Positions 32,508-41,758 of a stretch of 64,000 bases of DNA are shown piece after piece. The notes below the pieces were generated by a model. That model worked only from the letters and a program-made list of their open reading frames with translations, searched no databases and was not told the DNA's origin. The translations under genes were made by a program, and so were the position numbers. Each line of letters starts with the position of its first letter. Positions within the stretch are counted from its first letter, which is position 1. This DNA is from Sphingobacterium cavernae (GTDB lineage Bacteria; Bacteroidota; Bacteroidia; Sphingobacteriales; Sphingobacteriaceae): contig NZ_VIQM01000087.1 in the NCBI RefSeq assembly GCF_008520265.1, forward strand, positions 1 through 64,000. The letters run 5' to 3'.

Positions 32508-34448
32508 TTAATAGATTACAAATCCTCCGTTAGATTGTATGGTAACTTCGTAAAGCCCATTCTTATCTAATTTGATATTCTTTATTGTCGGATTCTTATT
32601 GATATCATCATTGATCATGTTGAGGTTTTTAGTTTTAAGCATGGAGATGTCTATTTTGATTTTCATACTTTCCTTTTTGGCATTTACACCTGCTATGTAC
32701 CATTTATCTTTGTGTCTTCTTGCCAATATCGCATATTGTCCTGGATAACCATCAATGAATAATGTCTCATCCCAAGTAGTAGGAACTTCCTTCATGAAAT
32801 CTATAAGGAAGGATTCTGCCTCGGTCAAATTATTAGGAGTCAATGCAAAAGGCTGCACAGGATTTTGAAATAATACAGCTGTTGCCATTTGAAATGCATC
32901 CGTGGTAAGTCTCTTATTTCTGCTTTTGTTGTCTTTGGTCAAAAAGTCGTTTAAAAACACACCACCAAATTCCATACTGCCTACAGCATTACGAATGAAT
33001 GGATGTAAAGTCGCAAAAATAGCTTCATTATCTCGTGCATATTGCGAGAATATCAACATTTCTGACGCTAATACAGCTTCACTTCCCACAAAATTTGGAT
33101 ACAATCTTTCCCAACCTCTTGGGAACGTAGCACCATGAAATATAATCATTAACCCATGATCATTCGCATCAGATAATATATCTTCATATAGGCGCATGGT
33201 TTCTTGTTTGTCTCCACCAAAAAAATCAACTTTTAATCCTTTAGCACCTACTTTTTGAAGCCATTTCATTTCTTTTTTACGCGCAATAGATGTACTCATA
33301 AAATTTCGAGGGCCTTGAGGTGCATCGTTGAAAGTTCCATTGGAATTGTACCATAAAAACACATCTACATTTTTGGAGTTAGCATATTGAATCAATTTCT
33401 CCATTCTATCTCTTCCAATATTTGTGTCCCAAAGTGCATCAATTAATATATAAGGATAGTTTAAAGCCAATGCTAAATCAATATATTTTACTTGATCATC
33501 CCAGTTCATACTTTGGTCTTGCCATACAATCCAGCTCCATGTAGATTTACCAAACTTGTAGTTTTGTGATGGGGCATACAATGGATCAACCACATCAAAA
33601 GGAATTGTAGTCTTGACAATCGGACTTAAGTTATCACCAACAGTTATAGTTCTCCACGGCGTAGCACCAGGTAAGGAAAGTGCAGCTCCCGTACTGCCAA
33701 ATCCATTATTTTGCTCCTGCTGCGGATAATTAACATAAAAAACACCATCAGCTGAAATTTCGCTTAAGTGCGAAGCGCAATACGCACTGGTCACACCAGT
33801 CTCTGATAATAAGACCCATCCATTATCTTGAACCTTAAACAAACTCGGAAAAACAAAACCAAACTGACTTTTTGCCGAAGCTATTGGTGCATCAATACTA
33901 TACCCACTTTCATAACTAACAGCTGTACGCGCGAAACCAGTCATTGGTTTCATCATCGTAGAGATAAATGCAGTTGTGCTCGTTGGAAATTTGTAGCCCG
34001 TGTTCTCTGTATGTATTACAACGCTACGCGTTTCTTTCCAAGTTGGTAATTCATAGCGAAATGCAATATCATTATTGCTTACTTGAAAAATCATAGCGAA
34101 AGATTTTTTATCTGCATTTGTAAAATTTGTTGTCAAGGCATTAGCGTGATAGCTAATGTTCGACACCTTGATTCTATCTTGCGAATATTGCTTTTCTACA
34201 ACCGAATTTTTACTATTTTCGAATGCTAAACCGCTTATAAAATCTCCTTCATTAGATTTAAAACCTAATGGTGATTTTTCTAAAATAGTCTTACCTTTAA
34301 GAGTTACACTGTAAAATGCTTTATTGGCATCAACATGTATTTCTACACGCAATTGCTTATTTGGACTTTCTACGGTGGCTACCTGCGCAATTAACAAGTA
34401 ATTGCTAGCAAGCAACATAAAAGTCAATATATGACGAAGTCTTAGCAT
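32508..34448 (-). CDS. GH97 glycoside hydrolase, retaining type
   Basis: A 646-residue secreted enzyme (signal MLLASNYLLIAQ). The N-terminal super-beta-sandwich domain runs to about residue 290 (NDIAFRYELP, SGYSIDAPIASAKSQFGFVF). The TIM barrel has YILIDALWDTNIGRD, GAKGLKVDFFGGDKQETMRL and ANDHGLMIIFHGATFPRGWE, then NFVGSEAVLASE. The Asp of KVDFFGGD is placed as the nucleophile of retaining GH97 members (alpha-galactosidase-like); the inverting alpha-glucosidase branch has Glu residues instead. So an alpha-galactoside or similar side-chain sugar is more likely than starch. It is in the xylan operon 4 bases after GH30. Confidence 0.87.
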   Translation of the reverse strand: MLRLRHILTFMLLASNYLLIAQVATVESPNKQLRVEIHVDANKAFYSVTLKGKTILEKSPLGFKSNEGDFISGLAFENSKNSVVEKQYSQDRIKVSNISYHANALTTNFTNADKKSFAMIFQVSNNDIAFRYELPTWKETRSVVIHTENTGYKFPTSTTAFISTMMKPMTGFARTAVSYESGYSIDAPIASAKSQFGFVFPSLFKVQDNGWVLLSETGVTSAYCASHLSEISADGVFYVNYPQQEQNNGFGSTGAALSLPGATPWRTITVGDNLSPIVKTTIPFDVVDPLYAPSQNYKFGKSTWSWIVWQDQSMNWDDQVKYIDLALALNYPYILIDALWDTNIGRDRMEKLIQYANSKNVDVFLWYNSNGTFNDAPQGPRNFMSTSIARKKEMKWLQKVGAKGLKVDFFGGDKQETMRLYEDILSDANDHGLMIIFHGATFPRGWERLYPNFVGSEAVLASEMLIFSQYARDNEAIFATLHPFIRNAVGSMEFGGVFLNDFLTKDNKSRNKRLTTDAFQMATAVLFQNPVQPFALTPNNLTEAESFLIDFMKEVPTTWDETLFIDGYPGQYAILARRHKDKWYIAGVNAKKESMKIKIDISMLKTKNLNMINDDINKNPTIKNIKLDKNGLYEVTIQSNGGFVIY

Positions 34449-34451
34449 ATA

Positions 34452-36011
34452 CTATTTTTTAATTTTAATGGACAAAATAGACTTTGGATTAATTGTTAAT
34501 GATACAGCTTGGTTATTTTTCGTAACATTAACAGAAACCGTTTGCATATTCTTAGTAGCAGTAGTTTCCACGCCAGTCACGCTCGTAAAAGCTTGCGGTA
34601 ATTCAAATTGTACGGTTGGAATCAAAGCACTACCCTGATTTTGTATGATTAATGTATAATCCAAAGTTCCTTCATAAGCAGTTACTAGAATATCATTATT
34701 ACTTACTATTTTATCAACAGCAATTCTCCTACGGTCTGTGGCATACTGCGCATAATGCGATAAAACGTATCCTCGTGGAAGCAATTCTCCTTTTACAGTG
34801 CCAAACTCACCATCGCCCAACATGCTGTAGTGTCTTTTGAGGTACCACCAGATATAGGCATTGAAATTCGCTTCCATACAACCATGTAGCTCTTTTGCGA
34901 ATATCAGCGCGTCATTCCAACTCCAGTCATTAGCTGAATTGTTATTCATCAAATGTTCGGTCATCCAAATTTCCTTATTGTGTTGGCGTGCTAGCGGATA
35001 ATCTCCTATTCCCCCACCGTATAAGTGTGTACCTATAATGTCCAAATGTTCACGCGCTATCGGATCATTTAAAGTAGGATCTGTATACTCTTTTTTGAAA
35101 TTGACTGCTTCCGCGGCAATAACTTTCACCTTAATATCCTTACCGTGATTTTTTATAAAATTCAAAATTTGCTGTCCTGTCCATACACAAGCATCATATT
35201 CAGGATCCCAATCTGGTTCATTTTGAATAGACACAGCCTCAATAGTAACCCCATTTGCAGCCATGTAATCTACAAAAGCATTTAAATGCTGTGCATAATC
35301 CGCATAATATTCGGGCAACAAATAACCACCATTACCTCCACCTTGTTGTTTACTACTCTTCATATGTGCCGGTGGAGACCAAGGTGACGCAAATATTCTA
35401 GCGCCTAAAGATTGTGCTTTTTGTGCTATTGCTAAGTCTCTATTCCAATCGTTTGAATTGGGATAAATCATCATTCGCAACATTTTATAGCCAAGTCCAT
35501 TTGGTCCATACAATCTGTCTATTTCAGCCACGGTCAATTGATTTCCGCCTTGCCATAATGCTGGATTTAACATACCGCCAAAACCCGTAATCTGTTGATA
35601 CGAAGTAGAAGGTTTTACTTGCAATACTACAGGAGGCTTGGTTGACTGCTTTATAGTAATTTGCTTAGATTCGCCTGATAAAATATTTTTAAGTTGAATG
35701 GATTGTATGCGTTCCGTATTGGTGTTATTCTCGGTATAATTAAATTGTACACGCGTTTGACTACTGTGGTTAAAACTTCCACCTTTTAGAAAATTAAAAC
35801 CTGATAAAAATCCTTCAGAAGGGATTATTAACTCCCATTCGGTATTGCTCCAGATTATTGTTAATGCGCCTGAACCACCTTGGGCATCCAAAAGTATTTC
35901 TTCCTCTTTAACTTTTAAATCTACTTGAGGAGTTTCATCCTCGGATTTAGCACAGCCAACAATTAGGGCAAACAGTATAAATAATTTAAATATGAAATTA
36001 AGTCTTTGCAT
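34452..36011 (-). CDS. GH30 xylanase (glucuronoxylanase-like) with N-terminal BACON domain, lipoprotein
   Basis: A 519-residue protein. Lipobox LIVGCAKS puts lipidation at Cys20. Residues about 35-128 look like a BACON domain (EILLDAQGGSGALTIIWSNT, SGESKQITIKQSTK). The GH30 barrel then gives YQQITGFGGMLNPALW, ARIFASPWSPPAHMKSS, AVSIQNEPDWDPEYD (acid/base Glu265) and KEIWMTEHLMNN (nucleophile Glu352). A C-terminal beta domain closes it. The sequence suits the subfamily that cuts xylan next to glucuronosyl branches; whether the arginine that reads the uronate is present was not checked. It is probably surface-anchored and starts 7 bases after GH67. Confidence 0.87.
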   Translation of the reverse strand: MQRLNFIFKLFILFALIVGCAKSEDETPQVDLKVKEEEILLDAQGGSGALTIIWSNTEWELIIPSEGFLSGFNFLKGGSFNHSSQTRVQFNYTENNTNTERIQSIQLKNILSGESKQITIKQSTKPPVVLQVKPSTSYQQITGFGGMLNPALWQGGNQLTVAEIDRLYGPNGLGYKMLRMMIYPNSNDWNRDLAIAQKAQSLGARIFASPWSPPAHMKSSKQQGGGNGGYLLPEYYADYAQHLNAFVDYMAANGVTIEAVSIQNEPDWDPEYDACVWTGQQILNFIKNHGKDIKVKVIAAEAVNFKKEYTDPTLNDPIAREHLDIIGTHLYGGGIGDYPLARQHNKEIWMTEHLMNNNSANDWSWNDALIFAKELHGCMEANFNAYIWWYLKRHYSMLGDGEFGTVKGELLPRGYVLSHYAQYATDRRRIAVDKIVSNNDILVTAYEGTLDYTLIIQNQGSALIPTVQFELPQAFTSVTGVETTATKNMQTVSVNVTKNNQAVSLTINPKSILSIKIKK

Positions 36012-36018
36012 TATCGTA

Positions 36019-38064
36019 TTAATTATGGTGTTTCATAGGGAGTTTTATTTTCTTTAAATCTTCTAATTCATGTACCGGACGTTCGATATGATACGGTATT
36101 GGCATTTTTGAAAATGTCTGGAAATACAGTAGACATGCGTCCTTCCACCAAACTGCATCACGGCTTTGAATTTTTAATCTACTCTGCACGTGCTTGAATC
36201 TGTCTTTATCTACATAAGATTCCATGCTATCCCATACACGTTGAAAATCCCTCACCTCTTGTACACCCTTGTCATAGTGCAGACAAAGCTCATCCCACAA
36301 TGTATTGCCACTTTTCATTTTATAATTCCACGGCACGTGATGAAACCAGAGTATTAAATTTTCGGGACAAGACTTAATGTCATTATATTGCGTGCGCAAA
36401 GGTTCATTGTATTGTGCTATGGCATTACTGCCACTTGTTGTTCTATTAAAACCTACACCAACAGAGTCCGCATTGTGGTAATACCAAGGCATCCAATCGG
36501 CTCTTCCCCCTGGCATATTACCCCAAGGTTCTGGTCCATAATGATGGTCAAACGCAAAAATGTGATGTAAGCCCAACGGCATCATATAATTCACTACTGC
36601 TTCACGCGATGCCATCATCATATCCGTTAATTCATTCACGAATTTGGATTCATTTGTGAAAGTCAATCCAAGCCATTCTTTTGCTATTTCTTCAGATGAT
36701 AGCTGATGATTCCACGCTAATTTGCCGAAAGCATACCAATTCGCTTGCCCGAAATGGTGACCTGTCCAGTTTGTATCTTCTCCAATATTCGCAACACCCG
36801 CTACAGCAGTTTTAGTAATTTTTCGAAGTGAACCATCTGTTATTTTGGCTACAGTAGAACCTTTTCCATCTGAGTAGGTGTCGCTGTCAAATGTTTCTTT
36901 GAATAAGGGTGCTAAATATGCCAAGTGATTAGAAAAACCTAAATATTCTTGAGTAATCTGAAATTCAATCATTTGCGCAGTATTCTTCATCGCTCCAAAC
37001 AATGGCGTAAAAGGCTCTCTCGGTTGAAAGTCTATAGGTCCATTTTTAATTTGAATGATTACATTATCTCGAAATTGTCCATCCAATGGTACAAACTCAT
37101 GATAAGCTTGTTTAGCGCGATCTTCTTTAGTAGGATTATATACGAATGCACGCCACATTATTGTGCCACCATAAGGCTTAATCGCATCAGCAAGCATATT
37201 CGCGCCATCAGCATGCGTACGTCCATAATCTTGTGGACCAGGCTGACCTTCAGAATTTGCTTTAACCAAAAATCCTCCAAAATCTGGAATGATTTGATAA
37301 ACTTCTTTTACTTTATTCTTCCACCACAATTGTACGTCCTTATTCAATGGATCCGAATTCTCTAAGCCACCGATAACTTTTGGAGAAGAAAAATTAATGG
37401 ATAGATACACTTTAATACCATATTTTCTAAACACGCTTGCAATAGCTTTTACTTTTTCCAAATATGCAGTTGTCAATATTTGAGGTGATGCGTTCACGTT
37501 ATTTAGAACAGTAGCATTAATACCAATAGATGCATTTGCTCTAGCGTAAGCTTCGTAGCGAGGACTCAATACTTGGGGTAATTCATCCCATTTCCAAAGT
37601 GAATAACCAGCGTAACCACGCTCTACCGTACGGTCTAGATTATCCCAATGGTTTAAAATACGAATATCATAAGATGGAATTTCTTCTACATTATAAGCCC
37701 TTAATTCATTACCAACCGCTTGTTTTTGCAATAAATGGTAAGCACCATATAGAATTCCTGCAGGTTGACTTCCTATAATTTGTAGCTTGTTGCCAGCGCT
37801 TGAAATTTTAAAACCATCTTTAATCCTTGTCAACTTTCGATCTAAGACCAATTCAATCGAATTTCCTTTCCAATATTCGTCCAACTCCTTCTTCGCTAAA
37901 AGAACAATTTCGTCTTTAGATTTCGTTTGAACAGTTCGTTTTGAAGAAATACCTGGCGATACTTTTTCAAAGCGTAACCACAATGAACTTCCATCTTCAG
38001 CAAATGTTGAAAGGCAGATAAACGTGAAAAGAATACACAAAATTTTAGTTCTGAGCAAAATCAT
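36019..38064 (-). CDS. GH67 alpha-glucuronidase
   Basis: A 681-residue exported enzyme (signal LCILFTFICLSTFAED). GH67 features are an N-terminal domain with IIGSQPAGILYGAYHLLQKQ, the barrel pieces RILNHWDNLDRTVERGYAGY and GGFLVKANSEGQPGPQDYGR (catalytic acidic residues region), TIMWRAFVYNP and LEFQITQEYLGF-like FQITQEYLGFSNHLAYLAP. The C-terminal helical part includes ILWFHHVPWNYKMKSGNTLW. It removes (4-O-methyl)glucuronic acid from the non-reducing end of short xylo-oligosaccharides. It follows GH43_1 by 107 bases and is complementary to GH115, which works on internal branches. Confidence 0.93.
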   Translation of the reverse strand: MILLRTKILCILFTFICLSTFAEDGSSLWLRFEKVSPGISSKRTVQTKSKDEIVLLAKKELDEYWKGNSIELVLDRKLTRIKDGFKISSAGNKLQIIGSQPAGILYGAYHLLQKQAVGNELRAYNVEEIPSYDIRILNHWDNLDRTVERGYAGYSLWKWDELPQVLSPRYEAYARANASIGINATVLNNVNASPQILTTAYLEKVKAIASVFRKYGIKVYLSINFSSPKVIGGLENSDPLNKDVQLWWKNKVKEVYQIIPDFGGFLVKANSEGQPGPQDYGRTHADGANMLADAIKPYGGTIMWRAFVYNPTKEDRAKQAYHEFVPLDGQFRDNVIIQIKNGPIDFQPREPFTPLFGAMKNTAQMIEFQITQEYLGFSNHLAYLAPLFKETFDSDTYSDGKGSTVAKITDGSLRKITKTAVAGVANIGEDTNWTGHHFGQANWYAFGKLAWNHQLSSEEIAKEWLGLTFTNESKFVNELTDMMMASREAVVNYMMPLGLHHIFAFDHHYGPEPWGNMPGGRADWMPWYYHNADSVGVGFNRTTSGSNAIAQYNEPLRTQYNDIKSCPENLILWFHHVPWNYKMKSGNTLWDELCLHYDKGVQEVRDFQRVWDSMESYVDKDRFKHVQSRLKIQSRDAVWWKDACLLYFQTFSKMPIPYHIERPVHELEDLKKIKLPMKHHN

Positions 38065-38171
38065 AAGTATGGTAGATTATAAGGTTTAACTTTCTATTGG
38101 TCGAGAAAGTGAAATTGTATAAGAGTAGAAAAAGCAAGAATGACTTTCTTTTTCTACTTTATTTTTGATTG

Positions 38172-39137
38172 TTATTGACCTTCGATGGTAATTATCTTAC
38201 CATCATTATCATATTGCAGTTCAATCACCTTCATACTTCTCAACCAAGTTTTACCACCTGAAGGAACTGAATCGTGATAGAATAAATACCATTTATCTTG
38301 ATAGTTAAGGATGCTATGATGCGTAGTCCAACCCACGACTGGCGTCAAGATCACACCTTGGTATGTGAATGGCCCATACGGATTATCACCGACAGCGTAA
38401 CACAATAAATGCGTATCACCTGTAGAATATGAAAAATAATACTTTCCATTGTATTTGTGCATCCACGAAGCTTCGAAAAAACGTCTTTCTGTATCTCCTT
38501 GTTTCAGTGGATTGCCTTCCTCATCCAGAATCAAAACATCTTTTGGATCTTCTGCAAATTGCAACATATTATCCGTCAATTTTGCTACTTTTCCTGTCAA
38601 TGCATCTTCATCAAAATGTGGTAATACAGAGCCATCAATCAATTTATTGTTTCTATAATATTGCAACTGTCCGCCCCAAATTCCTCCAAAATAAAGATAG
38701 TACGAACCATCGTCGTCTTGAAATGCACATGGATCAATACTGTAACTTCCTCTTATCGGATCATCTTGAGGTACGAAAGGTCCCTCTGGCTTATCACTTA
38801 CCGCAACACCAAGACGAAATACATCTGTTTTATCTTTCATCGAGAAATACATGTAATATTTCCCATCCTTGTGTGCTACATCAGAATCCCATAATTGTCG
38901 TCCAGCCCAAGCGATATCTTCCACGCCTAGCACTTTACCGTGATCTGTAACCTCACCATTTATATCATCCATCGAAAAAACATGATAATCCTTCATATTG
39001 AAATGATCACCATTGTCGTTTTCTTCTACACCACTTTCCCAATCGTGAGACGGATAAATATATATTTTACCATCAAATACATGGGCAGATGGATCCGCCA
39101 TAAAATCACTTGGATACAAATATCTTCCTTTACTCAT
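38172..39137 (-). CDS. GH43 (subfamily 1-like) beta-xylosidase, no signal peptide
   Basis: A 321-residue single-domain enzyme beginning SKGRYLYPSDFMADPSAHVF, with the base Asp in ADPSAH. WAGRQLWDSDVAHKDGKYYM and SYSIDPCAFQDDDGSYYLYF carry the second Asp, and ERRFFEASWMHKYNGKYYFS the acid Glu. VVGWTTHHSILNYQDKWYLF holds the calcium-site His. There is no export signal, so it should work in the cytoplasm on xylobiose and small oligosaccharides brought in by the MFS symporter two genes upstream. The length is the minimal GH43 propeller. It starts 28 bases after the GH10 stop. Confidence 0.88.
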   Translation of the reverse strand: MSKGRYLYPSDFMADPSAHVFDGKIYIYPSHDWESGVEENDNGDHFNMKDYHVFSMDDINGEVTDHGKVLGVEDIAWAGRQLWDSDVAHKDGKYYMYFSMKDKTDVFRLGVAVSDKPEGPFVPQDDPIRGSYSIDPCAFQDDDGSYYLYFGGIWGGQLQYYRNNKLIDGSVLPHFDEDALTGKVAKLTDNMLQFAEDPKDVLILDEEGNPLKQGDTERRFFEASWMHKYNGKYYFSYSTGDTHLLCYAVGDNPYGPFTYQGVILTPVVGWTTHHSILNYQDKWYLFYHDSVPSGGKTWLRSMKVIELQYDNDGKIITIEGQ

Positions 39138-39165
39138 TACTTAATTGCTCTTCAAATATTAATAC

Positions 39166-40311
39166 TTATTTCTTACCCAATTTGATTAGATCTTGGATAA
39201 ATGGTTTTGCTTGATAGTTACGATCGAATAATAATGGGTAATCAGTTCTGCCTGGCACAGGAAATCCGTTTTTCCAAGAATCACCATCACCTACACCCCA
39301 AAGTGTTACACGATCAATTTTATCTTTATGCTTTAGGTAAAGTGAAAAGAATTCAGCGTATCTGTTACCTAATTCTTTCATTTTCTCCTCTGGCAAACCA
39401 TCAACGTATGGATTCAATTCCTTGCGGTACGCTACTCTATCGCTAATTTCAGCTCCCATGTTTGGACGCGCATTTGGCAGAACCGAAATTTCCATTTCTG
39501 TAACCATCACTTGTACGCCTAAACTTGAAAATCTCAAGATTGAATTTTCAGTTTCTTGAATTGTAGGGTAATCCAAACCATTGTGCTCTTGCATACCTAT
39601 TCCATGCACTTTTACACCGCTATCAATAACTTTTTTTACCGCTCTGTAGATTCCTTCTCTTTTTGCGGGTAGAGCTGTAGAATAGTCATTATAATACAAT
39701 TGAGTTTTTGGATCTGCTTCGTGTGCAAACTGGAATGCCAACTTGATGAAGTCCTCACCAATTATTTGGTAAAATTTACTTTTGCGGTATTCACCATTAT
39801 CCAAAATAGCTTCATTAACAACATCCCAGCCGTGAACTCTGCCTTTGTATCTGCCTACAACAGCGTGGATGTGTTTGCGCATGCGTTCGATCAAAACTTC
39901 TTTAGACACATCATTTCCATTCGCATCTTTGAAAAACCAAGATGGTGCCTGAGAATGCCAAATCAACGTATGTCCTATTATTTGCATACCGTGTTTTTCA
40001 CCATATTCGACAAACTTGTCAGAATCTTTGAAATTGAAAACACCTTCTTGCGGCTGCATATTCTCACTTTTCATACAGTTTTCCGCAACAATAGAATTGA
40101 AATGCGTCTCAATTACTTGTTTAGCCTTATCATTTCTTTCCCAAATCTGATTTAGGTTTAATGCTGTACCAATATAAAATTTGCCTTTATAAGCATCTTT
40201 TAATGTACCACTCGAAGTCGTAGTGTTATTTACTGTCTGTGACTTCGTCGATGAACATGCAACAAATACAGATGTCACACTCACCAATAGGATTGTCTTT
40301 ATTATATTCAT
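39166..40311 (-). CDS. GH10 endo-1,4-beta-xylanase, lipoprotein
   Basis: A 381-residue enzyme. The signal ends at lipobox VFVACSST (Cys19), so it is membrane-anchored, probably at the outer membrane. The GH10 barrel gives NSIVAENCMKSENMQPQEGV, IIGHTLIWHSQAPSWFF, VHGWDVVNEAILDNG (acid/base Glu167) and VQVMVTEMEISVLP (nucleophile Glu272), with VTLWGVGDGDSWKNGFPVPG near the end. It cuts the xylan backbone into oligosaccharides. It sits between the symporter and the cytoplasmic xylosidase, a compact cut-import-finish cassette. Confidence 0.95.
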   Translation of the reverse strand: MNIIKTILLVSVTSVFVACSSTKSQTVNNTTTSSGTLKDAYKGKFYIGTALNLNQIWERNDKAKQVIETHFNSIVAENCMKSENMQPQEGVFNFKDSDKFVEYGEKHGMQIIGHTLIWHSQAPSWFFKDANGNDVSKEVLIERMRKHIHAVVGRYKGRVHGWDVVNEAILDNGEYRKSKFYQIIGEDFIKLAFQFAHEADPKTQLYYNDYSTALPAKREGIYRAVKKVIDSGVKVHGIGMQEHNGLDYPTIQETENSILRFSSLGVQVMVTEMEISVLPNARPNMGAEISDRVAYRKELNPYVDGLPEEKMKELGNRYAEFFSLYLKHKDKIDRVTLWGVGDGDSWKNGFPVPGRTDYPLLFDRNYQAKPFIQDLIKLGKK

Positions 40312-40322
40312 GTAATATGTTA

Positions 40323-41735
40323 TTATTTAGAGTTTCTAGATTCTATTTCAAGGTTTATTTTATCGATTACATCATCTTCCAATTCATATTTGGATATGAT
40401 AAACATAGCCACGACAAGAAGAATTGCAGGTATTACGACTACCAACCACAATATGCCCTGTTGTGCAAATGCAGATTGTTCCAATACATTATCTTTATCA
40501 AATGCAACGTATGCTAATACCAATCCTGGTACTACACCGCCCAGCGCCATACCCGCTTTGTAAAATATACCTGTCAGTGCATTCACTATACCCGATATTC
40601 TTTTACCCGTTTTATATTCGCCATATGATATTACTTCAGGAACGAGCGCCCACATGTATCCCGTTGCCACAATAATTCCAGTTGATTTGATAAATTGTGC
40701 AACAAATACAAGCCATATTTGTGATTTTAGAGACGGAACTACAGATACAATGTAGAGCATGACCATTCCAATAATTGCAACAGAAAGGAACACATAGAAC
40801 ATTTGTTTCTTACCGATTGCTCTCTTTATAGCTGGAACTAATGGCATAAAAATAAATGCGGGAATAGATCCCAATGCCATAAAATAAGGTAACATCTCTG
40901 GCGATTGAATATTATAAATCATATAATACGATCCAGCCGAATTTCCAATAGCCATCATCGCAAACGCTGTAATGAAGAAAAATGCTAGAACACGTAATGG
41001 GCCATTGTGTTTAAATTCTACCCATAAATCAGATACCTTCACATTTTCGGTGTCTTTTTCGTCCATGATTACGCGCTCTTTTGTTTTGGTATAACAAAAG
41101 ATTAACAATGCTAAACCTACAAGTGCATAAATTGTCATCGTGATAAACCACGCTTCTCCAGAAGCACTTGAATTTATTTTGCCATCTGGCGAAAAATATT
41201 GAACGACAATTGGCACTCCATATCCAACGGCCAAGCCTCCAAGATTAGCCATAAACATACGCGTCGATGTCAACTTCGTAATCTCATCGGTATCACGCGT
41301 CAACGACGCATTCAGAGCACCGTAAGGAACATTGATCAATGTGTAAAGCATCGACAAACCTACATACGTGATGTACGCATAAGTCAATGACCCCGAAAAC
41401 CCATTCCAAAAACATAGTATCGCAAAACCAGTCAGTGGTATACCTCCCAACACTAAATACGATCTGTATTTTCCCAATTTGGGATTTCCCTTATCTACTA
41501 GTGCACCAACAATTGGATCCCATATCACGTCTATAATACGAACAACTAGGAACATCACACCTGCAGCCGCCGCTGATATTCCAAATACATTGGTATAAAA
41601 TATCAGCAAATACATGGACACAGTTTGGTAAATTAGATTTTGGGCCAAGTCCCCAGAGCCAAAACCTATTCTTTGAATTTGCGAAAGCTTATAAAAGCCT
41701 TTTGATTCACTTTTTACTTGTGCATCTTGATTCAT
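40323..41735 (-). CDS. MFS/GPH-type oligosaccharide-cation symporter (XynT-like)
   Basis: A 470-residue inner-membrane carrier with twelve predicted helices. Family marks are QRIGFGSGDLAQNLIYQTVS, VRIIDVIWDPIVGALVDKGN (the GPH signature after helix 2), GKYRSYLVLGGIPL, YVGLSMLYTLINVPYGALNA and EVISYGEYKTGKRISGIVNA. These symporters take up di- and oligosaccharides or xylosides with Na+ or H+. Here it is placed between GH115 and GH10, so xylo-oligosaccharides are the natural candidate. No SusC/SusD pair is in the window, which makes this the only obvious sugar importer of the locus. Confidence 0.9.
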   Translation of the reverse strand: MNQDAQVKSESKGFYKLSQIQRIGFGSGDLAQNLIYQTVSMYLLIFYTNVFGISAAAAGVMFLVVRIIDVIWDPIVGALVDKGNPKLGKYRSYLVLGGIPLTGFAILCFWNGFSGSLTYAYITYVGLSMLYTLINVPYGALNASLTRDTDEITKLTSTRMFMANLGGLAVGYGVPIVVQYFSPDGKINSSASGEAWFITMTIYALVGLALLIFCYTKTKERVIMDEKDTENVKVSDLWVEFKHNGPLRVLAFFFITAFAMMAIGNSAGSYYMIYNIQSPEMLPYFMALGSIPAFIFMPLVPAIKRAIGKKQMFYVFLSVAIIGMVMLYIVSVVPSLKSQIWLVFVAQFIKSTGIIVATGYMWALVPEVISYGEYKTGKRISGIVNALTGIFYKAGMALGGVVPGLVLAYVAFDKDNVLEQSAFAQQGILWLVVVIPAILLVVAMFIISKYELEDDVIDKINLEIESRNSK

Positions 41736-41758
41736 TTCTCAATTTTATAATTGGTAAT

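Noticed and set aside
32508-34448. GH97 as evidence of a starch locus
   Set aside because: No SusA, SusG or SusE-like genes accompany it and its catalytic pattern is the retaining type.
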